This document shows, piece after piece, positions 57,226 to 64,000 of a stretch of 64,000 nucleotides of DNA; the stretch's first letter is position 1, and every line of letters begins with the position of its first letter. The translations under genes and the position numbers were made by a program. Under the pieces are notes generated by a model. The model was not told where the DNA came from. It made no database searches and worked only from the letters and a program-made list of their open reading frames with translations. The stretch is taken from contig NC_056409.1 of NCBI RefSeq assembly GCF_905147365.1, positions 15,815,001 through 15,879,000 of the forward strand, read 5' to 3'. This stretch comes from Aricia agestis. Taxonomy: Eukaryota; Arthropoda; Insecta; Lepidoptera; Lycaenidae.

Positions 57226-57825
57226 AGTCTTGTAGACTTGTATGTTTTCTGTAGTTTTGTAGACTTGTAACTATGTTTTCTGTAGTTTTGTAGACTTGTA
57301 TGTTTTCTGTAGTTTTGAAGACTTGTATGTTTTCTGTAGTTTTGTAGACTTGTATGTTTTCTGTAGTTTTGTAGACTTGTATGTTTTCTGTAGTTTTGAA
57401 GACTTGTATGTTTTCTGTCGATTTGTAGACTTGTATGTTTTCTGTAGTTTTGTAGACTTGTATGTTTTCTGTCGATTTGTAGACTTGTATGTTTTCTGTA
57501 GTTTTGTAGACTTGTATGTTTTCTGTAGTTTTGTAGACTTGTACGTTTTCTGTAGATTTATAGACTTGTATGTTTTCTGCAGATTTGTAGACTTGTACGT
57601 TTTCTGTAGATTTGTAGACTTGTATGTTTTCTGCAGATTTGTAGACTTGTATGTTTTCTGTAGTTTTGTAGACTTGTATGTTTTCTGTAGTTTTGTAGAC
57701 TTGTATGTTTTCTGTAGATTTGTAGACTTGTATGTTTTCTGTAGATTTGTAGACTTGCATTTTTTCTGTAGATTTTTAGACATGTATGTTTTCTGTAGTC
57801 TTATAGACTTGTATGTTTAGTAATT
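57226..57825. repeat. 27-bp minisatellite, ~22 units
   Basis: Unit TAGACTTGTATGTTTTCTGT then AGTTTTG, with variants (GATTTG, GAAGAC, CTGCAG). The unit is nine codons long, so frames stay open: on the - strand it reads NIQVYKTTE repeats, on the + strand YVFCSFVDL repeats. No flanking exon structure suggests real coding. Confidence 0.95.
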
Positions 57826-60469
57826 GTACGGTGCTCAGGCCACAATCAATAGCGCCTTAGCCGCAGGAGCGCGCCCATTGTTTCCCCGAGTTGGTCCTGC
57901 GACAAAGGCGCGGCGTCAACGCCTCATTAATTATATTGACTTCGCTACTTAAGCTCTAAACTTATTCTTACTTCAACTAAACATTTTTTTTACTTAAACT
58001 TTCCACTTAAAAGTAAACACCGGAAACATGACATTACGTTCGAAACTTCAGAGTATTCGTAACAAATTTCGAAATAAAATCCTCATAAAACGGAATATTT
58101 TTGGAGTCATTCATCATTTTTGTTCTGTAAAATCTTTTTATTTTATATTTAAACCCTAGTTTAAATATAAAAAAAAAGATCTCAACCTACCTACTACCTA
58201 AGTAGGTAGGTTTTATTTTTATAATTAATAACTGGGTACACTTATTGCATCATGAATAAAAGACTATAAAATATATAAATAAAGTACTATAAAATATTAT
58301 AATGATTTACGCTTAAATCTATTATAGTAATATATAAAGTGTCCCGACACCAGTGTCTAAACTCTAATCCTTTAATGTCACGATTTTTGTCGATAAAATA
58401 TGCCATACGTTATAACGTTACTGGCTCTGACGACTGACACTGGTGTCGGGACACATATTGTATGAATCAATAATTTTAGATTTTTGGGATGCACACTTTT
58501 GGGGTGTAGAATATCCTTTTAACGTTTAGGATAATGAATTACATGTAGTTATGTAGAACGTACTGAAATCAGGTTGCAGTTCCGCTGTGCAGGCGGCGGC
58601 GCGGATGCTCGGTACACAACAATTTATCTGCGGCTCGGCGAGCAAACAGTTTCCCGGAGCAGGTCCGGAGCTAATCGCCGCCGTCGAGGGGCCACCCTCG
58701 GGAAATTGCCCGCCCGCCTTGATCCGCTGACCGATGACCGCCGCCGCCCCGCCGCCGCCCTGCCTCGTGCTAATGTTTATCATCGGAACTAATGCTGTCC
58801 ATCACGTGCGCTACACGTTATTATCTAATGCCATCAATTAGGTTTAGCCGGAAGCAGGCTGTAATATTGCTAGTATATTAATATGAAGTCGGCAGACCGG
58901 CCCGGCTGGCTTTATCGCTTTACCCTAATACTTTACTCGTTTTAGTTACTGACTCGCCGAACTGTTTACATAAAATAAACGTGGAGTTCGCTTAAAATAA
59001 TTTACTCATTTCGAGGGCCCAGATTGAAATTCTACTCGATTACAAGATACGTTCAAAATTAAGGAGAGAAATACGTCTACGAAAGTTTTTCAGAATTAAT
59101 TCAAGGAGACGGACGTTTCTGTGAATTAATAAGCAGACGCTAAATTTAATTTTAATGAAACAAGTTTCTCTCCAGTGCAAGTTTTGTCATTCAGACCATA
59201 ATAATTGTGTCATCTACTTCTACCTTTGTCGCAGCGGGATTTATAATCATTTAAATTGTTTTAACAATGTTATGTATTAAGACAGTTACGTCGGACTTAT
59301 AGAAATGTGAGCAGCTGATTTATATGCGATATGCTAGCACTCTAGAGTCTAGCTGATAATATTATTATGCATCTAAGCACTGGTATGTTATGTATAGAAT
59401 GTTTTTGCTATATACCCACACGATACGTGCGTTAGTGCCGCGAAGAAACCTTTGCATGTCGTTATTTAAAGAAAGATGCTGAAATTGAAAAATGTGAAAG
59501 TATTTGATGAAATTTTCACAAATATTTCCTATGTAGGTCACAGAGAGCGGCGCGGTATGAAATGCTCAGCGACACCAATGATTCATCGGAATTGCATCGT
59601 AATTGAAAAAATATGTTATTGCCTTTTGACGCATTGGCGGAATGTTCCGGACAGGAGTGAAAAGTGTTCGACACCACTCGTCCAACAAATCCTGCCAACA
59701 TTTTTTTCCGTCAAGAGGCTCCTGAAATAACACCCGTTCAAATTGTACACTTTTGTAAACGGTTTCAGTCCGTCGATTTCTAATCCGATACGTTTCTAGT
59801 TTTCTGTGCTACATATTGCAGTGAAACTTTTTAACGAATGTTACAAGTAACAGTATTATTTTAAATTAACGGAGATGTGCGAACAGTATTAGGTATAAAA
59901 TAAATGATATGAATGACAAAAATTAGGTAGCCGCTCCGTCTGTTAATTATGACGAGTATTATAATAATCTTATGCTAATTAATTCAATCCCAGCGGAAAT
60001 ATAATCTGAACGATCGAGTCAGCCAATAGAATCGTTTTCGAGTTTATATAAAAAATGGAGAGTCTTTGACAAGCACTCGAGGCCAGGCCGCCAGTTGTCG
60101 GAGTGTGTTTGCTCGGCCTGAGTACGCAAATGCTCCTGATTGCTTGTTTGTCGTGAGAATTTTTTTACTTCCCTAAAAGGCGCTGATGGCTTCGACATAA
60201 TTTCTAAATAGGATATTCTGAATTTTGTTACATTTATTCCTTTTATTTTCCTTAAGTGGAGCTTCTTAACTTCGAAATATCGAGGGACTTATTTAAGAAA
60301 GATTCCTTGTAATCCAACGAGTACGTACTAGAGTATTTATAACTGTGCGCAAATTCTGTTCAATGCCCTTTACGTACATTCCTACGACAAAGAGGTCTTA
60401 ATTTAAAAATAGAATATAAATCAAAACTGCTGAATCGATTTTAATCATTTTTTCAGTGGCTATTTATAT
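57826..60469. other. Repeat-poor DNA with GC-rich islands
   Basis: Includes a MITE at 58333-58455 with ends TGTCCCGACACCAGTGTC / GACACTGGTGTCGGGACA and a GC island at 58570-58780 (GCGGCGGCGCGGATGCTCGG, CCGCCGCCCCGCCGCCGCCC). Further mildly GC-rich segments lie at 59540-59740 and 60075-60140. No gene recognised. Confidence 0.45.
58333..58455. mobile_element. MITE with TGTCCCGACACCAGTGTC ends
   Basis: Inverted ends are near perfect; between them lies AT-rich sequence with TATGCCATACGTTATAACGT. Partial relative at 50936-51000. Confidence 0.8.
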
Positions 60470-61038
60470 TTTACTAGAGATACCCGTGCAAAGTCGGGGC
60501 GGGTAGCTAGTATATAATATATATATACAGATTATTCTATCAAAATAAACGACAAGTCCTATGAGTGCAGTTGATGTTTCTATTTGTTTTTCATAGTTTT
60601 AAGTTAGACAATACTTTTGTTTAAGAAAAGCCAGTCGGAATCTGAAGATATTTCAAAGCAAGCTCGTATCGACAAGCGGCTTAGTTTAAATTGAAACATA
60701 TTGGTGGGAACGGAATCCTCCTTACCTTATGTACGATCGCTATAAGTCTGCACGATATATGTTAACATTATGCTCTCTTTTGTTCACATTACACTAAGAA
60801 TTTCATTCGCTATACGTATCAACTGCATAGGTAACAATGTTACCGTAGCTTGGTTATATAAGTTGACTTTATCCTACGCGCACGTTACAGGTAAACACTA
60901 AACACTGTAGCCAGACGTCCCGACTTTGGAGGGTTTTTTTTTATCAAAATTAAATGTCCCGCGCGGGACAGGCTCAGTCCCGCTTTTGAGGGATAACTCA
61001 AACGTACGTGCAGCGAGCAAAGAAAGGTGCGTAATGAG
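60470..61038. repeat. Short LINE-like tail and unassigned DNA
   Basis: ACTAGAGATACCCGTGCAAA then GTCGGGGCGGGTAGCTAGTA (60473-60512) is a common lepidopteran LINE-tail phrase. At 60915-61000, GTCCCGACTTTGGAGGG, TCCCGCGCGGGACAG and AGTCCCGCTTTTGAGGG form partly mirrored motifs. No gene. Confidence 0.5.
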
Positions 61039-61319
61039 ATCGAAATCTCAGTAATAGGGTCCCGTTTTTACGGGTACGGAACCCTAAAAACGTATAAAAT
61101 TGAATGTTTTCGAATTTTATCATTTTATTAAATTAGCGATAGAAAATCCACCCCTCTATCGCCCAGAGGGGTGGATTTTCTATCGCTACTTTTGCTATCT
61201 CTTGTCACGTAAACTTAATTTTAAGTAAAATAAAATGATAAAATTCGAAAACATTCAATTTTATACGTTTTTAGGGTTCCGTACCCGTAAAAACGGGACC
61301 CTATTACTGAGATTTCGAT
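61039..61319. repeat. Perfect 91-base inverted repeat with inner hairpin
   Basis: 61039-61129 and 61229-61319 are exact reverse complements (no mismatch seen). Each holds a repeat start (TTAGGGTTCCGTACCC) plus unique sequence TCGAATTTTATCATTTTATT. Between them, 61134-61157 and 61165-61188 form a second perfect hairpin, GATAGAAAATCCACCCCTCT with its complement. Confidence 0.93.
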
Positions 61320-61494
61320 GTCTGTCCGTATGACTCCAGGCTGTAACTCAAGAACGGTAATAGCTAGAGAGTTGAAATTTTCACAGATTATGTATATCTG
61401 TTGCCGCTATAACAACAAATACTAAAAACAAAATAAATTTAATATTTAAGGGGGGCTCCCATACAACAAACGTTATTTTTGAAACATTTTTTGC

Positions 61495-61916
61495 TCGGTA
61501 TTTATATTTAATGAAATAAGGGGGTAAACGAGCAAACGGATCACCTGATAAAAGCAGCTACCGCCGCCCGTGGACACTGGCAACTTTTTGAAGGTCTGCA
61601 GGTCGTATAGGTCCGGAAATACTGCTGGTGACAGTTCGTTCCAGAGTTTTACAGTGCGTGGCAGAAAGTTACGCGAGAAACGCACGGTGGAAGACTGCCA
61701 CGCCACGGTGCCACTCATCAAGGTGATGAGGATGGTATATTTTTCGCGTGGGACGATGGCGAAAAGTTGCAGGTGGTATGATTCCGAACAATTCCTCAGA
61801 ACACTCCCCGTGATACAACCGATAGAGAATTCAGAGTGAAGCTACATCTCGGCGTAATTCCAAGGGGTCCAAGCTGTTTGACACTATGGCAACAATTCGA
61901 GCGGTCCGAGCGAGCG
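61495..61916 (-). pseudogene. LINE reverse-transcriptase ORF C-terminal fragment
   Basis: - strand, translated from about 61721: TVRFSRNFLPRTVKLWNELS then PAVFPDLYDLQTFKK, the C-terminal motif (FLPRT.+LWN.LP..VFP..YDL..FK) seen at the end of CR1/jockey-type LINE polyproteins in arthropods. The segment continues into a tail with AGGTGATCCGTTTGCTCGTT-like sequence. Truncated, no RT core. Confidence 0.7.
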
Positions 61917-61984
61917 GTATCAATGATGACAACAGGTAGGCACTTGAAATGTACACAAAATACTTAGCTGTATTTTGTGTACAT

Positions 61985-62195
61985 TTCAAGGTACAGAGGT
62001 TCCCTGGACATAGGACGGGGCAAGTGTGTCGACACAAGTAGCGTCCCACACAAGGGCCCGTCCCACATTCCAGGGGACCAGGGTCATTCCGTCGGGTCTC
62101 TTTCCATCGTTGCGCGCCAAACCGGAGGGCTCCAGTATAGCTGGCATACCGGCAGTGACAAGAGCCCGACGAATGAGGTCATTCAGGTCATTAAA
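61985..62195 (-). pseudogene. Fragment of an uncharacterised retroelement protein (RPDG / VWDATCVDT motif)
   Basis: - strand frame: NDLIRRALVTAGMPAILEPS then GLARNDGKRPDGMTLVPWNV and GRALVWDATCVDTLAPS. This block recurs in LINE-like proteins of many animals by my recollection. The order RPDG, then LVWDATCVDT, resembles a PD-(D/E)xK nuclease core. Only this piece remains, embedded in the interrupted repeat. Confidence 0.55.
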
Positions 62196-62338
62196 TAAAA
62201 TTAAAATAAAATAAATAATTAAGGGGTGCTCCCATACAAAAAACAAAACAACTCCTATAAAAAACACAATTTTTTACTATTTTTGCTCTGTAATGGACGG
62301 AACCATTCGTGCGCGAGTCCAACTCGCACTTGGCCGAT

Positions 62339-62631
62339 TTTTTTACTATGTCTCGCTTTTGGCGGAAAAATCCCGCTATTTTCACTCAAAAAGTTCCAAA
62401 GTCCCAACATGGCACAAAAAAAATCTGGCAACGCTGGTTATCTATGAAAACCAAGCCGATAATTAAAAAAAACATTGATGGTAGCGGAAGCGAAGTTATT
62501 TTAGTTACAATTAATATTGCATTTGAACCGTAAAATATTCATAAACTAGTTTGTTGTGCTTCCGGTTAAAAAAAAAGGTTAACAATGGTTATTTACGCGT
62601 TATAAATTTTAAATTGAAGTTTACATTACTT
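62339..62631. other. Unassigned DNA
   Basis: Contains GTCTCGCTTTTGGCGGAAAA then ATCCCGCTATTTTCACTC and an AT-rich tail. No supported gene. Confidence 0.35.
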
Positions 62632-62814
62632 ACTTGGTCGACTATCGTACAACTGTTCTTTTACAAGTTTTTTTAAAATTTGTAGAAGGTGTCGGTGTCC
62701 AATTGTTTTGTTGTACAATTTAGTTGGATGCAATGTGCGAGCTCTCATAAGTCGCCATAGGTATTGGTATACGATTTAGTTGGCCAACTTGAAATTGTAA
62801 GTCTGCGGTCGCTC
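62632..62814. mobile_element. Truncated GTCACCGCAGAC-family MITE
   Basis: Retains GACTATCGTACAAC near the left and the complete right part TTTAGTTGGATGCAATGTGC, GAGCTCTCATAAGTCGCC, AAATTGTAAGTCTGCGGTCG then CTC followed by TAA. Same family as 6882-7129. Confidence 0.75.
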
Positions 62815-64000
62815 TAAAAGTTTGTAAAATATTTTATGCATTAAGCTGAAATATTGCGTGGATTGCAGTTATTAGTATTTTTATCTTAAGTATTCGAATT
62901 TTTGTTACAAAGTATTTTAAAAGATAAAACCGACTTTAAAATTGTACGTAATTAAGAATTAAAATTCCCTATCTCAAAACTACTGAATCGATTTTGATGA
63001 AACTTGCAGTATTTCCTAAGTTGAACAATACCAAGTAGGTACAACAAAAAAGAATCACTTAAATCGAACTGTAGTTCCGGAGATAATGCAAACACAAACA
63101 TAAAAACATACATGTACACTTTTGTTTGGCACATTTGTTCAGACGCTGATATATACGAAAACTGGGCAGTTCTGGAAATATTACATACATACGCGTCGAA
63201 TTGATAACCTTCTTTTTAGGGTTCCGTAGCCAAATGGCAAAAAACTATAAGAGCTATACTATTGAAACTTGGTAAGTAGATGTAGTAAAAAATATTAAAA
63301 ATTTTTGGTGTCCCCATACAACTGAAACAAAAAAATTTTTTTCATCTAACCTATGCGTGTGGGGTATTTATGGATAGGTCTTCAAAAATCATATTGAGGT
63401 TCTTAATATCATTTTTTTCTAACCTGAATAGTTTGCGAGAGAGATTCTTCCAAAGTGGTAAAATGTGTGTCCCCCCCCCCCCTCTAACTTCTAAAGTATG
63501 ATAAGTCTAAAAAAAATATATAATGTACATTACTATAAAACTACCAACGAAAATTGGTTCGAACGAGTTCAAGCCAGTAGTTTTTTTATACGTCATAAAT
63601 GGTAAACCTTAATTTAACTTTCATTAAATCAACTGAAATATGAAAATAAATCAAAAACCTATTAATTTCATAAAAATAAACCTTATTGCTGCTGCGGAAC
63701 CCTTCATGAGCGAGTCTAACTCGCACTTGGCCGGTTTTTTTGAAGTCGGTTAATAAAATACTGAATACATACAAAGGCGAAATATAAGTCACTCTTTATT
63801 TACGTTTCATATCTTATATCTTTAAACGAGCAATTCTTGTATATATATAAGCCGATTCCGAGATTCCAATTTTATGTATATATATAAAATTGGAATCTCG
63901 GAATCGGCTCCAACGATTTTCATGAAATTTAGTATATAGGGGGTTTCGGGGGCGATAAATCGATCTAGCTAGGAATCATTCGCGGAAAATGTCTTTTTAT
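62815..64000. repeat. Repeat-derived right end of window
   Basis: 62930-63200 carries LINE-like phrasing (ACTACTGAATCGATTTTGAT, GTTCCGGAGATAATGCAAAC). 63218-63740 is a diverged relative of the high-copy repeat (TTAGGGTTCCGTAGCCAAAT to CGAGTCTAACTCGCACTTGG then CCGG) with a C14 run at 63469. 63800-64000 is a reversed LINE tail matching 7345-7560, with a palindrome AAGCCGATTCCGAGATTCCA / TGGAATCTCGGAATCGGCTC at 63851-63909. Confidence 0.6.

Larger units (their letters stand above)
61262..62338 (+). repeat. High-copy lepidopteran repeat, copy 7, interrupted
   Basis: 5' part 61262-61490 (TTAGGGTTCCGTACCC to ACGTTATTTTTGAAACATTT), a middle piece near 61917-61968 (AGGTAGGCACTTGAAATGTA) and 3' part 62195-62338 (AAGGGGTGCTCCCATACAAA to GAGTCCAACTCGCACTTGGC). 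Foreign LINE-related segments lie between the pieces. Confidence 0.75.

Noticed and set aside
57221..57820. Repetitive proteins of 170-179 codons on both strands
   Set aside because: All derive from a 27-bp minisatellite; kept only as a finding, not as genes.

Overview
The window looks like nuclear DNA of a moth or butterfly (Lepidoptera). It has spliced genes with GT-AG introns, AT-rich introns, dense short inverted-repeat elements, tRNA-derived SINEs, and a high-copy interspersed repeat opening with TTAGGGTTCCGTACCC and closing with GACTCGCACTTGGCC, of a kind I associate with lepidopteran genomes. The species cannot be fixed from sequence alone. No prokaryotic or viral genes were recognised.

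Five host genes were assembled exon by exon, all in roughly the first 43.3 kb. (1) The last exons of glucosamine-6-phosphate N-acetyltransferase, + strand, 174-1295. (2) A complete 13-exon SCYL1/yata pseudokinase, - strand, 12098-22290, 808 codons with every intron phase consistent. (3) A complete 4-exon mitochondrial ribosomal protein L11, + strand, 23378-29349, divergent from SCYL1 across about 1.1 kb. (4) A complete 5-exon N-acylneuraminate-9-phosphatase (NANP, HAD family), - strand, 32035-43286. (5) An uninterrupted neurochondrin gene, - strand, 40636-42849, lying wholly inside NANP intron 1 on the same strand. These are housekeeping functions: UDP-GlcNAc/chitin precursor supply, Golgi-ER traffic, mitochondrial translation, sialic acid synthesis and a cytoplasmic ARM-type protein. 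They do not form a pathway.

Most of the remaining sequence down to 43 kb is transposon-derived. It includes a 1292-bp mariner with perfect ends and one in-frame stop, several MITE families flanked by TAA (PIF/Harbinger-like), hAT-like elements with 8-bp duplications, a TTAA-flanked piggyBac-like MITE, two SINE families, LINE 3' ends and many large palindromes. Several are nested. The most informative are an element whose pre-insertion site is preserved in a second repeat copy (26637-27147 against 17747-17758), a three-level nest at 37614-38702, and mRpL11 intron 3, most of which lies between the two ends of a single short element.

From 43.3 kb to the end I found no convincing gene. This part holds repeats, a 27-bp minisatellite (57226-57825), a large tetranucleotide array (48444-48770), (TA)n tracts, two long foldbacks (50443-50843 and 61039-61319) and a repeat-poor stretch (about 55600-60450) with GC-rich islands, which could be intronic or intergenic regulatory DNA of a gene outside the window. 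I did not find a convincing new multi-gene biological system. The novelty here is in gene nesting and transposon architecture.
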